Below, piece after piece: positions 12,335 to 21,975 of a DNA stretch of 64,000 bases. The notes beneath the pieces were generated by a model. It made no database searches. It was not told where the DNA came from and worked only from the letters and a program-made list of their open reading frames with translations. The DNA comes from Symbiodinium kawagutii. Lineage: Eukaryota; Sar; Dinophyceae; Suessiales; Symbiodiniaceae. The DNA is taken from the NCBI GenBank assembly GCA_009767595.1, contig VSDK01028395.1, forward strand, positions 513,733 to 577,732, written 5' to 3'. Position numbers and translations under genes: made by a program. Every line of letters begins with the position of its first letter. Position 1 is the first letter of the stretch.

Positions 12335-15000
12335 GGTCCGGATGCCACTGCGAAGAGCGGTGTTGAGACGGTCTGTGCTGTCGATCTTGTGCAGACCGTA
12401 GGCTCGGCCATAAAAATGGGAGCCAGAGCTGCTCGTCCCAACTGGCCGAAGAGGGTGGTGGTCAAGAAGAGGGGCTTGCCCGCCAACCGTTGCGCAAGGT
12501 CATCACTCAAGAGGTCGGAGTCCAGGACCTGTTGGAGAGCTTTTCGTAGCTTGGTGACCCGGTGTGGGTGAGGTTGTAGCTGGACGCCGTCATCTTTGAT
12601 GGTCAAGTTGACGCCCAAGATTTTGTGCTGTTTGGCTGGACTCAGGGCCTTGGCCGCTTTCATGCGGAGGCCCAAGATGCGGAACATCCTTTCAAACTGC
12701 GTGAAGCCGCTCTGGATGGTGTAGTCGTTCTCCACATTGGCGAAGTCGTCGACATAGTGTCCCACAGTGACCAGTAGGACCTTTCTCGCTAAGTAGGCCA
12801 AGGCATCAGCAGTCCTGTTAAAGGACCACACACTGGAGGTTGCCCCGAAGCTCAAGGCGTGGTGCTTGAAGAGCAAAGGACCGTCCGGTGTGAGCAGCAC
12901 ACAGAAGGCTTCACGTGGTTCTTTGAGTGGGAACTGCCTGTATGCGCCCGATAGGTCTTGGGCCCACACCGAAGAGGAGTTTCCTGCTGCATGGAAGGTC
13001 TTGGCCAGGTTCACGTAGGTGGAGATGTCATTGTGCCAGGGAGAGTCATAGGTCTCGACGGTGGAGTTGTGGCCACTCCGTCTGAAATCTTCACAGCGTC
13101 GGACTTTGTCATCTTGTTCTACTGCGAAGGCAAAGGCCACGCAGATGTCGTCGTCATCCAACTGAAGGCGTTCCAGTCCATGTGTGGTGATTGACTGGAC
13201 CGGCCACCAGGATGGTTGTTGGTAAGGTCCAGATAGCCTGCCTTTCCGATGCTCTTCAAGAATCTCTTGGAGAAGTGTGGCCCAGTGTGGGTCAACATGG
13301 TTGCGGGCAAGCTTGCCCATCACATAGTGCCGGTTCATGGTGGTCCATGTGTCGCTGGAAATTGGGAATGCATATCGGCTGTCAGTCCTGTGTTGCCATC
13401 CAGGACCTGGATGTAGTTTGCCCGTGACCGCGAAGCCATGTTCAAGGTCCTGCTTGAGGTCCTGGAAGCCTGGGCAGTGAAGGCGATCGAGGAGGTGCAG
13501 CAGGATGGGGATCTGAGTGATCTGTTGGTGGTCCACATCGTGGTACACCTGGGCAATGTGTGAAGGCAATGACCGCCACCACTGGTTCGTGTCATCTTCC
13601 CACTCGGCCACCATGTCCTCGATGTCGTTGACAATGGCTGCACGTAGACGAGGGAGGTCCTGAGAAAGACGATGTTGTAGCTCAAAGGCTTGCTGTAGTC
13701 CAGGTTCAAGACGTGGGGGATGTTGTAGAGGATGGCGCGCAACAGAACTCTGTTGCCAATGATCCCACATGTCAGTTGTTGGTGGCATGACGACCACCGT
13801 GTCATTCCATTCCTCAGGGCCTATGTGGGCCGGGAAGTGGTTGGCAAAGTTGATGATCCAGTCCAGTGAGGTGTATCGCACCACCGGAGGAATGGTCGCT
13901 GCGGCATTGTGTTTGACCACCTGGGTGAACATGAGGATGATCAGGAATCGTACCACTCCAGCATGCCAACCGTTGGCGATGAGGCGATGTCGGGATCGCT
14001 CACTGACCCCTTTGACCTTGGTGTAGCCCCGAGGCAGTTGATGTAGTTGTTCTTTGATGTCTGCCGTGAGGACATGGAGCTTTCCGTGCCTGTCGGACAT
14101 CATAGCCTCTGAGGCATATTGCCAGGGCGCAAACTGGCGTTGGTCCTCCAACCATCTTGCTTTGGCCTCTGGTTGGATGCGGCCGCGCAGGCGTTTTGGC
14201 GCACTGCGTCCGCTGTCAGTTGGTGCTGGGGTGGTAAAACATGGGATCCTCGTGGTGTGGTCTTGTACTCGTGGATGTAGAGCGAATCCGTCGAGGTCCA
14301 CGTCCTTGGCGTCGTGGAAGGGCAAGTCCATGTGAAGTCGATGGATCTTGTTGGTCTTGCTCCACCGCAGTGGTCGTCCGGTGAGTGGGTTGTGGTGGAG
14401 TTTGGACCATGCCGTCCTGGTCCACCACAGTCGGGGGCGGTTCACAAGCCCAAGGTCTGCACTGTGGATCAAGACGGCATTGGCGTTGAGCTCCTGGGCA
14501 AAGAATTGGATCTCGGCCTTGTCCTGCAGCAGCACGTTCTCGACGAGGTGCAAGAAGGTGTAGCCTGTGAGGTGTCCCTCGATCGATCTGGCCCATTTGC
14601 AGTATTGCACAAACTTCTGTCCCTCTGGTCCTGCTGCTCCTGGGGCGTCTTCTTTGATGATGCTGAAGTCAGGGCATGGCGGGGCTGACGCTATGAAGAC
14701 CAACATGGTGCGGTTCGGGTCCGTGGTCTTGATGAGCTCGGCAATCGCTGCTGGGTCGTCCTGGGTGAAGTCACCGCGATGTTGAACTTCGCGATGATGT
14801 TGGTTGAGCACCAAGATGCATTCCTCATCGATCTCCCAGGAGAGGTGTAGTGCCAACTGACCGCCCAATTCCTTCAGGACCCAAGCTGCCGTGCCGATAC
14901 CATCGAAGCAACTGAGTAGAATGATGGGTGTCTCGGGCAGCCAGCTCGAGGGTGCAGGCAGTAGTTGAACTGTTGGTGGGGGATTGTGATGTGGTGTCAC
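12331..15000 (-). CDS. Cytosine-5 DNA methyltransferase-reverse transcriptase polyprotein
   Basis: 889 residues. The N-terminal ~355 residues form a complete-looking C5-cytosine methyltransferase: motif I SCFDGIGTA (30-38) for S-adenosylmethionine binding, motif IV SAPPCPDFS (105-113) with catalytic Cys109, motif VI ENV (154-156), motif VIII-like NRPRLWW (187-193), motif IX-like QLPRGYT (321-327), and a motif X-like segment at 339-354. Motif I plus the following VLKELGG recalls the DNMT3 type, but that is only an impression. After a linker comes a DIRS-like reverse transcriptase: KVRRCEDF (632-639), motif A QDLSGAYR (681-688), motif B SFGATSSVW (717-725) and motif C HYVDDF (748-753) with both catalytic aspartates. 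The product could methylate element DNA while copying it. The frame ends shortly after the thumb-like region; RNase H continues in the next frame. Confidence 0.9.
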   Translation of the reverse strand: MTPHHNPPPTVQLLPAPSSWLPETPIILLSCFDGIGTAAWVLKELGGQLALHLSWEIDEECILVLNQHHREVQHRGDFTQDDPAAIAELIKTTDPNRTMLVFIASAPPCPDFSIIKEDAPGAAGPEGQKFVQYCKWARSIEGHLTGYTFLHLVENVLLQDKAEIQFFAQELNANAVLIHSADLGLVNRPRLWWTRTAWSKLHHNPLTGRPLRWSKTNKIHRLHMDLPFHDAKDVDLDGFALHPRVQDHTTRIPCFTTPAPTDSGRSAPKRLRGRIQPEAKARWLEDQRQFAPWQYASEAMMSDRHGKLHVLTADIKEQLHQLPRGYTKVKGVSERSRHRLIANGWHAGVVRFLIILMFTQVVKHNAAATIPPVVRYTSLDWIINFANHFPAHIGPEEWNDTVVVMPPTTDMWDHWQQSSVARHPLQHPPRLEPGLQQAFELQHRLSQDLPRLRAAIVNDIEDMVAEWEDDTNQWWRSLPSHIAQVYHDVDHQQITQIPILLHLLDRLHCPGFQDLKQDLEHGFAVTGKLHPGPGWQHRTDSRYAFPISSDTWTTMNRHYVMGKLARNHVDPHWATLLQEILEEHRKGRLSGPYQQPSWWPVQSITTHGLERLQLDDDDICVAFAFAVEQDDKVRRCEDFRRSGHNSTVETYDSPWHNDISTYVNLAKTFHAAGNSSSVWAQDLSGAYRQFPLKEPREAFCVLLTPDGPLLFKHHALSFGATSSVWSFNRTADALAYLARKVLLVTVGHYVDDFANVENDYTIQSGFTQFERMFRILGLRMKAAKALSPAKQHKILGVNLTIKDDGVQLQPHPHRVTKLRKALQQVLDSDLLSDDLAQRLAGKPLFLTTTLFGQLGRAALAPIFMAEPTVCTRSTAQTVSTPLFAVASGP

Positions 15001-15051
15001 ATCCTGGTCGGGTATTCCCGGGTCCCCCTGCCCAGGAACCCCGTGCTGTCC

Positions 15052-16290
15052 CTATGGCTTGGGAGGATTCGTGGGCCATTCGGACCACTGCTTAGGCTCT
15101 TGGCTCCATGTTTTGGACTTCTGGTAGGTCTCGGAGGAAGACCATGCATTGCGAGGTCGGGCTGGGTAGGGGTTCCACCGTTGGCCCTTGTTCCTGCCCT
15201 TGGACTTGCCCTTGGCGTCGTCACTGGCCCTGGGTGCTGGTCTTTTTCCAGGGGGTGTTTGGGGCTCCCTGGACATGCATTCGGTGAAGGTGTCATAGTC
15301 CTGCATGATGGGCTCGATGGCGGTGTCAAAAGTGCTGCCTGCTCTCTGGGCCAACGCAAGCTTCCAGCTGATGGCCGTCCAAAACTGGGTCAGTTGATCT
15401 GTCTTCTGAGGGCGGCTGCGAACCAACTTCACAATCCAATCGAAGAACTTGTGGACAGCGACCTCGGTGCCCATGCTCACCAGGATGAAGAGCCAGCGGA
15501 TGCTCTCTAGACCGTCCAAGATGGCCAACACGCTGCGTGGGTTCCAGGTGACATCCTCGGTGGCGACCAGCTTGTCGTCGGTGATGGTGAGGGTGGTTGT
15601 CTGACGGTCTTTCTTGGCCAGTGGGTTGGGCTCACCACTGGCGCTAAAGGTGCGCTTCTGTAGGACTTCGCCTAATTGCACCGGGCAGTACAACTTGCTG
15701 CTGGTGTGTTCGTGTAGCACTCGTGCTATCACGCTTTCGGCACCGAGAACTTGGTGAGTAGGAAAAACCCGGTCCTGGCCCTCCACCTGTCTGGTTTGGT
15801 AGGCATTCACAAGCTTGGCCCAAGTGCCAGACGGGAGAGTCTTTGGAATCTTGTCCTCGGTGGTTGAAGTGCCCGGTGAGGTTGTCGTCCCCGATGTCGG
15901 CGTTGTAGTCGAGGAAGGCGCTACCGCTTGGGATGCTGTCCAAAAGCTCCGGGCCTCATGCCACATGTGCAAGAGGACAGCTCGTGCAATTGGCTGCTCA
16001 GGTGTTGCTATCTGGATGGTGGTTCCAGAGCTCGACTTCCAACCGGTGAGCAATGGATTGATGAGGACGCTCTCCAACTCGGTGTCGGTGGAGGCAATCA
16101 GCGCCAAAGCCGCTGTGGTTTTCACCCCGCGATCCTGGAGGTACGAGGTGATGTCGCTCCCAGCTGCCGCCATGGAGGCCACTTCAGCCAAGGCTGGCAA
16201 GGCATTGGTACGGGGTCCCAGTGTCATCGCAGATTCGGGGGGCTCAGAAAAGGAGCCGCACTGGAGCCACATGAATGTGTGTGTGTGCAC
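15052..16290 (-). CDS. Gag-like protein of element 1
   Basis: 412 residues encoded directly upstream of the polyprotein, with 51 bp between this stop and the next start. No catalytic motif is visible. A predicted globular N-terminal part is followed by a Ser/Thr/Pro-rich linker (about 125-148), a conserved-looking segment starting SGTWAKLVNAYQ (about 153), a second helical region, and a basic, Lys/Arg/Gly/Pro-rich tail from about 345 that could bind nucleic acid. There is no CCHC zinc knuckle. The first 21 residues are His/Thr-rich and unlike the rest, so Met22 (MTLGPRTNALP) may be the true start. The Gag role is inferred from position and tail. Confidence 0.6.
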   Translation of the reverse strand: MHTHTFMWLQCGSFSEPPESAMTLGPRTNALPALAEVASMAAAGSDITSYLQDRGVKTTAALALIASTDTELESVLINPLLTGWKSSSGTTIQIATPEQPIARAVLLHMWHEARSFWTASQAVAPSSTTTPTSGTTTSPGTSTTEDKIPKTLPSGTWAKLVNAYQTRQVEGQDRVFPTHQVLGAESVIARVLHEHTSSKLYCPVQLGEVLQKRTFSASGEPNPLAKKDRQTTTLTITDDKLVATEDVTWNPRSVLAILDGLESIRWLFILVSMGTEVAVHKFFDWIVKLVRSRPQKTDQLTQFWTAISWKLALAQRAGSTFDTAIEPIMQDYDTFTECMSREPQTPPGKRPAPRASDDAKGKSKGRNKGQRWNPYPARPRNAWSSSETYQKSKTWSQEPKQWSEWPTNPPKP

Positions 16291-16485
16291 TCATGTCACC
16301 ATGCTGTGGCAGGAAGTTGCATGGCATGCCAACATGCGAACATGTAGAAGAGTTTGAATACCTCAACCGCCTGCCTAAGCCTCAACCGGTGACATCACTG
16401 CGACCGCGACACTCATCTGCGACGGCTGTTCGGCAATGGTGGTGTTTCAACTCAAAGATGATCAGTGCGCCATGGACGCCACCCA

Positions 16486-16563
16486 TTCTCACAAAAACTT
16501 GAACCCCAACACTGCACAACTCTCACATCTTTCCATGTCTCGACGCACATGGTGTGCTAAACA
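16486..16563 (-). repeat. Split direct repeat A1 of element 1
   Basis: A 78-bp copy identical by eye to 11437-11514. It is the 5' (promoter-side) edge of element 1 and lies about 195 bp upstream of the Gag-like ORF. Confidence 0.85.
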
Positions 16564-17914
16564 TACAAACCAAAGAGCCTTGTAAAATCTGTTCCCCACA
16601 GGTTGAGGGGCAGCTTTGATGAGCAGAATCAGCTACTGCGTCAACTTCTAAGTAGGTCAGACTAGTCTTGGGCCGCATGCAATCTTTACTATACTGGGTA
16701 CAGTACAAGGTCTCGACCTGCATCAACAACTTCAATAGAATAAGAATTTGAACAAGAATGAGCATATGAAAAGATTATGAATATGTATTTTTCATTAATA
16801 TATGTAGGAACATGTATGAACATGTATGAAGATGTATGAACATGTATGAATATGTATGAACATGTATGAATATGTATAAACATATATACATGAATATGCA
16901 ATATGTCGGTAGAGACATAGACACTTCACCATTTCTCAACCATGTCTCCACCGTTCTCGGTTCTCATCGTTGGTTGTCCAGCGGTGCAGCTTTGGCACCT
17001 CGAGGAACCGGAGGTTTCCGGGCTCTTCGAGCAACCTGCGTCACCACGGGAGTGACATTGCCATGTTGGAGATCGACAAACGCTGCCGCAAGGTGTGCCG
17101 CGACGTTAGGAAGAAATCATCCATCAAACATCATCAAACCAACAATCGCATCAGGTCATCCAAATCTTCTTAATCATAACTTGAAGTTCGATGATGGGAG
17201 TTTCCACTGATTACCAGAAGGTCCTGAACTGCAAGGCATGGGTTGCTGGTCCCTGATCAGCAGGGTCTCCCTGGTCTCCGTCATGTCTCCTGCCTGGATC
17301 CGCTGGGTCCATAGTTGAAGCACATGCCTCGGGTGCTGACAGAGATCCAGGACTTTGAACTGCTCAGTTGGGTCTCCAAAAGATGTGGAAATTCCCATCC
17401 CATCCAGTGTCCCAACTCACATGATACATACTCGAGGCATAATACAAAATCAATGATGATCAGTAGATACATATCAATCAAGGCCCTTTTCTTGATGCTA
17501 GATCACTAGCTGCGCTTAGACTAGGGATGGATCTGCCACTCGTAATCTTGGTTTGGATTCCCTAACCCCAGGTCATGGATCAAGAATAATCTCTATTATC
17601 CAAGCATCCCCCCGGTGGCAACCAACAGGATGCTGCATCTGTTTTCACTGAACCGGGTTCTAGGGAGCCACGACTGGTCATATTTTGTAGGCCAAAAATG
17701 AGCAAAAAAAAACCGTTTAATGTATCTTCTCCCAAGAATGAGCCAAAATCCGTTTAGAACGCATCTTCTGGAACTCTTGTGAGTCTTCTATCCAATCTGC
17801 TGGCCGGTCATTAGGCGAGGTCGTGAATGGCAAGGGTCACTAGGCTGCTGCAAGGCATGAGAACGTCCATGATGAAAGGGTAGCCGTGGGATGTATCCAT
17901 CCATTGGAACTGAC
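16564..17914. other. Non-coding stretch with ATGTATGAAC tandem tract
   Basis: A tandem tract of an approximately 10-bp unit, ATGTATGAAC (about 16806-16885), follows element 1. A GC-richer patch at 16950-17110 is open on the plus strand and encodes SDIAMLEIDKRCRKVCRDVR. It could be a small exon, but no donor/acceptor pair is convincing. No other gene is seen. Confidence 0.4.
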
Positions 17915-18092
17915 CCTTCCTGAAACGTACCGCCTCCCAGCCACGGCTTGGAACAAGATGCTGGTAGCAAACATGCACCACCATGCTGTAGTGAAGGGTT
18001 GCTTCACCCGTCCCATGAGCATGAAGAGGGCAGTTGCCCCTGGCAGCAGACCCGTTGGACCCCTAGTTCTGGAGGGCCTGGTGCCGAGAATC
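17915..18092 (-). CDS. Candidate exon of a multi-pass membrane protein
   Basis: A minus-strand acceptor GACATCGCAG|G (exon starts at 18092) and a donor AGG|GTCAGT (exon ends at 17915) enclose an open frame of about 59 codons. It holds two hydrophobic stretches, GLLPGATALFMLMG and TTAWWCMFATSILFQAVAG, separated by RVKQPF and followed by a basic RRYVSGR. This is the pattern of two membrane helices joined by a short charged loop. Competing frames have stops or read through without such a pattern. The family is unknown. It may join the exon near 19 kb, which is also minus-strand. Confidence 0.45.
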
Positions 18093-18979
18093 CTGCGATG
18101 TCACTGTGCGCCATGTCCCTCTCGAAGATAAGCCGAGTGGGTTCCATTCTACTGGCCTTGCTGCCCACAATCAAAACCACACACAATGTCAGTATCAGGA
18201 CTTTTCACCTCCCCAATTTTTTGGATCCACTGTATACTTGGTTGTGAGGGCCATTCCCATTTTTCCGCGCCAAAAGGTTTCAATGTGTCCCGGGCGCCCA
18301 CTGCCAGTACTGGCCTATGGCTGTACCCGGCAGCAGCAGTGTCAAGAGCCAGGTCAAACAGACCTTGCTGTAGAAACCCAGGGGGGGCCTGCTGGGAGGT
18401 GGAACTTCCCAGAACTGATGGATTTCCGAATGTATTTGATGCTGAACAAAACCATGCTAAACAAGTTCTGGTGTTCCAGAACTATTTCAGACAACTCTTG
18501 TCCAACTGCGTTCGAATGCATTTGATGCTAAACGTTTCAAGTGTCCCAAGAATCTCTCCCCATCGATCCGCTGCACCTTTTGTGGGTTTATCTTGTGGCA
18601 TTACTTGATGCAGAAAAAGTGGTGAAATTTGATGCTGGAACTGTCTGGCCTACGGATGTGCCAACATCGCTGAGTACAGTCGTCCCAGTCATCAGATCGG
18701 TTCATGGTTAACAAGATCAACCGAGGCCATGGTCTGCAAGGTCATCGAGACCTCCCCCTGTACCATGATGTCATACTGCTCTAACCAGGATGTGCAGTTT
18801 GGGAAGTTCAGCGCAATCTTGGCAGGACTGCATCGATGACATGGTTCCATTCACCTGTTGATGTTGAGACTTCCATGGAAACGCGAGCTTTGTGTCCCCC
18901 CTGCAGTTTCCCTTATTATAAGCAAGTTTTGAACGCCTGCAGTTTTGCGATGGCTTGGAGGGTAGGGATTTGGAACCAC

Positions 18980-19061
18980 CCCACTTCCGACAACAACTCA
19001 GGGGCGCCCAAAAGCGCAGCCATGTGACAATGCCATGAGATGCATGTACAAAGATCCAAGC
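18980..19061 (-). CDS. Candidate short exon with hydrophobic segment
   Basis: Minus-strand frame after a CTGTCCAG|GCT acceptor in phase 0, encoding AWIFVHASHGIVTWLRFWAP and then LSCCRKW. The likely donor is GTGGTT just after 18980. Composition suggests a membrane-associated segment. It lies about 0.9 kb upstream, in the minus direction, of the exon at 17915-18092. No family recognised. Confidence 0.3.
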
Positions 19062-19716
19062 CTGGACAGCTGTTGTCATGGGTCATGGGTACCCTCGGTC
19101 ATCCAAAACATGAGTGGGGCCATGCAGGGGACGCACTGAGTTTCCGAGTTAAGCCGTTCATAAACAATTCTCAATTCAGTGTCTATTTCCGACCCCATCA
19201 ACAACTCCGAATTCAGTGGTCTCTCTAGGCTGCCACGCCTCAAAAAATTCAGACCCAAACAGTAACCCGTGTCCAACAAAGCCTTACCAAAACCGACAGA
19301 TTAGGTGTCCTCCATCAAGCATGTGGCTCAAAGATGGGGAAGCAAATGTATAAAGTCAAAAACCACACAAACACACGAAAAAAACGAGAATTGCTCCTAG
19401 GAACGACATCAGTTTTGGTGAGTGTGCGCCCTTCAATTCTGTACCAGGTCGACACTTCCGTCATAGATGTTAGGACTATCCCGGGGGGCACAATGTGACA
19501 AATGTCAAAGATGAGGCTGTGTAATCAAAAATCATCACAATGCAGCAGGTTCCTGCTCGTCCCAGCAACTGATGAATCTTTCAGGGACGTATCAGGTGGT
19601 CTCAGCTTGCTGAGCAGGGCAAAAGAGGAAAATGTCGAACAGCTCCAACATGGACATCAGTATTCACCCATCAAACATGTATGCTTGAGGAGGAAAACCA
19701 GGAGAAAATAGAAGAA

Positions 19717-19749
<33 letters not shown>

Positions 19750-20031
19750 ATCATTGTTGCTATTTCGACTGGTACTTCCGTCATGACGAATGCGATTGTT
19801 GATACAAGGTTTCTGGAGTCCCCGCGCGCTACTGCAATCACCAGAAGACTCAGAATTTCCATGGATCACAGCCAAATATGACCTATAAAGGCGAACATCT
19901 ACAACGAAGACTACACTCTGGTAAACCAACCTGGCAATTTAAAATCCACCATTCATTGCTGGTTTCCCAGGGTTTCACTTCAAAGTATGTTTAAAATCCA
20001 TTGCCAGGTTAGTTTACCAGGGGTAGTCCAC
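19062..20031. other. Non-coding stretch
   Basis: No gene recognised. There is an ATATATAC microsatellite at about 19717-19750, and near 19930-20025 a fragmentary inverted pair around GGTAAACCAACCTGGCAA and TTGCCAGGTTAGTTTACC, which could be a small stem-loop element. Confidence 0.4.
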
Positions 20032-20143
20032 TTGGTGGTTTCTCAAAATATGGGACCCCTATTGTATGCTTGGTTTAGTGCTACTAAAGGACTATAAATG
20101 GATGATTTAGCGGTACCCCTATGCCTGGAGAAACCACCATATG
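20032..20143. repeat. MITE-like element, family A
   Basis: Ends are TTGGTGGTTTCTCAAAATA and CTGGAGAAACCACCATAT, with the family interior motifs GGTTTAGTGCTACTA and GGATGATTTAGCGGTACCCC. It is about 112 bp and non-coding. Confidence 0.75.
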
Positions 20144-20479
20144 GTTGGTGATTCTCCCCTATGATTCACCAGTATCTATGGCTATAGTCCCTATAAACTG
20201 ACGGTTAATCATGGCTAATGATAGGGTAGTCCATGTTTGCATGGGCTTACTGTGGAACTTGCCCTCAACCAGGTCGTCCATCTCCCAACCACCTCCGTAG
20301 GAAGTTCGGACGATATCCGATAAGCGTGACGGCTGAGAGATAAGACGCTGCCTCGGCACACGGAGCTGGACCTAGAGATTGTTGGCTGTGAGAGAACATC
20401 TTTGGTGGGGCAACCAGAGGATTTGGGGATATACCACATTATATATGATTATATGTGTAGATAATATGTATGTAAATAA

Positions 20480-20640
20480 GTATGATACATCAATATATCA
20501 ATATATATATATGTATATATATATATGTACGTATACATATATGTATATATATATGTATACATATCTATGTATATATATATATGTATACATATATATGTGT
20601 ATATATATGTGTATATAAATATATATATATATATATATTC
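20480..20640. repeat. TA/CATA microsatellite
   Basis: About 160 bp of alternating ATATATGTATAC-like dinucleotide repeats. It produces artificial Tyr/Ile/Met-rich open frames on the plus strand. Confidence 0.9.
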
Positions 20641-21180
20641 TGGGAAAAAGAAATGATGTCAACGACAGACACAAATATCAGAAACTGCGATCGCCAGCGT
20701 TGGTCATAGAAGACCTGACTACATGACCATCAATTTGGAATGGATGCAAGTTCTCTGAAGATTTATTGCTGGAGAGAACACACTACTCAGTCGTCAACGT
20801 TGACCTGGTGCTTCACCTTTGGGAGGCGACTGCAGTTTCGAGCTGTTAGTGCTCAATAAATGCCAACTAAGAATGGTGGCGAGTTTATGGCTGTTGGTGG
20901 TCAATAACCAGCCAATAACCTTTCAGAATGGCAAAACCTGGAGGTTAACCACAAGCAAAACTAGTTTTTCCTCCGGCACCAGGGCTGGGCTGCCAGACTT
21001 TCACATGTATCTGAAAGGCCATAGCTCAGCCTGGGCGGTGCACTTCATAGTAACTTGGGATACACTGAGAGACGTTGAGAGATGTAACATGCAGAAATGG
21101 TCGGTAAGAATGGACTAGGCACCTATGAAAAAGAATTGCAGTGGGGGAACCGTTGGTTCATAGATTCAAAAGTTATTTCC
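20641..21180. other. Non-coding stretch
   Basis: No gene, and only weak diverged repeats (two AATAACCAGCCAATAACC-like motifs near 20905). A 99-codon plus-strand frame at 20819-21118 has no recognisable features. Confidence 0.4.
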
Positions 21181-21420
21181 ATACGGTTGATGGAGGAAAT
21201 CCTGCACCACCCAGATGGGCATCCCGAGGAAAGCTGTGTGTGGACATCCCCTTCCACCCCTTAATCTCAATGTTGTGGTAACAAGGTGGGTGGTGCAGGA
21301 TTTCCTCCATTCACATATTACATGTCCGGCATGAACCCAGCACATACTTCAATATTAAGATTAGGGGTTCTGAGGGGATGTGGACTATGAAAGCGGTGCA
21401 GGATTTCTTCCATCAACAGT
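21181..21420. repeat. Inverted-repeat element around a 25-bp stem
   Basis: GATGGAGGAAATCCTGCACCACCCA (about 21189-21214) is repeated in inverted orientation at about 21287-21312, with roughly 73 bp between. A third, slightly diverged copy (GGTGCAGGATTTCTTCCATC, about 21396-21415) is in the orientation of the second. This suggests a small foldback/MITE-like element, possibly with a nested or partial second copy. Confidence 0.65.
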
Positions 21421-21935
21421 ATCATATTTCTATTTGTTTCTCATGTCACAACAATAGTCCCTGCCATGTACCCTGCAGCACCTTCACGTGCAAGCATTTC
21501 GCAAGGCCAATGGTTTCAGACGCAGATGTTCACAACTCCCGCGAGATGATCTCCAAATTTTTCAGACCCTGTTCACCAATCAGCCATGGGCCGGCTAGAG
21601 CCCTGGGTAGCCGCTATGGGTAGCCACCACCCCCTGGCTGGCAAGGCACCCGCAGAGCCACAGCAGTGACATGGGCAGGGCCACCAGGGCACTGGAGGCT
21701 GTTACGGCCCCGGAGGTGGGGAGAGCTGTGAAACCTGGCACTTTCGAACGGGGCCGCGGTGAAAAAAATGTCTACCATCGAGGCTTATAGGGGTTATATA
21801 GGGACTACAGTCATAAATCATTTGGGACTATATGGTGGATAGGGAGCCATACACAGGGACTATAGCCATAGATACTGGTCCCCCAAATCATCCCATATCA
21901 ACCATGTACAGTATTCAACATGAGAAAATCATACA

Positions 21936-21975
21936 ATATTTGGGGGGGTCCCCTATTTTGAGAAACACCCATATA
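21936..21975. repeat. MITE family A, right-end fragment
   Basis: GGGGGGGTCCCCTATTTTGAGAAACACCCATA matches the right terminus of family A. No matching left end is evident within 120 bp. Confidence 0.55.

Larger units (their letters stand above)
11238..16563 (-). mobile_element. DIRS/PAT-like retroelement carrying a DNA methyltransferase (element 1)
   Basis: A 5.3-kb element read on the minus strand. In transcription order it has repeat A1 (16486-16563), a Gag-like ORF, a methyltransferase-reverse transcriptase ORF, an overlapping RNase H ORF, repeat B1 (11515-11623), repeat A2 (11437-11514), a 90-bp spacer and repeat B2 (11238-11346). A1 equals A2 (78 bp, no mismatch seen) and B1 equals B2 (109 bp). 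These split direct repeats are typical of PAT/Ngaro elements of the DIRS order. Long open frames and identical repeats suggest recent insertion. No tyrosine recombinase, integrase or endonuclease frame was found. That could mean it depends on another element's recombinase, such as the one in element 2, or that the frame was lost. Confidence 0.85.

Noticed and set aside
14965-15510. 181-codon plus-strand frame and other plus-strand frames between 11.6 and 16.3 kb
   Set aside because: Antisense shadows of the element 1 polyprotein and Gag-like ORF.
17686-17760. Possible spliced-leader relic
   Set aside because: Motifs such as GCCAAAAATGAGC resemble the complement of part of the dinoflagellate spliced leader, but only over about ten bases, and the rest does not match.
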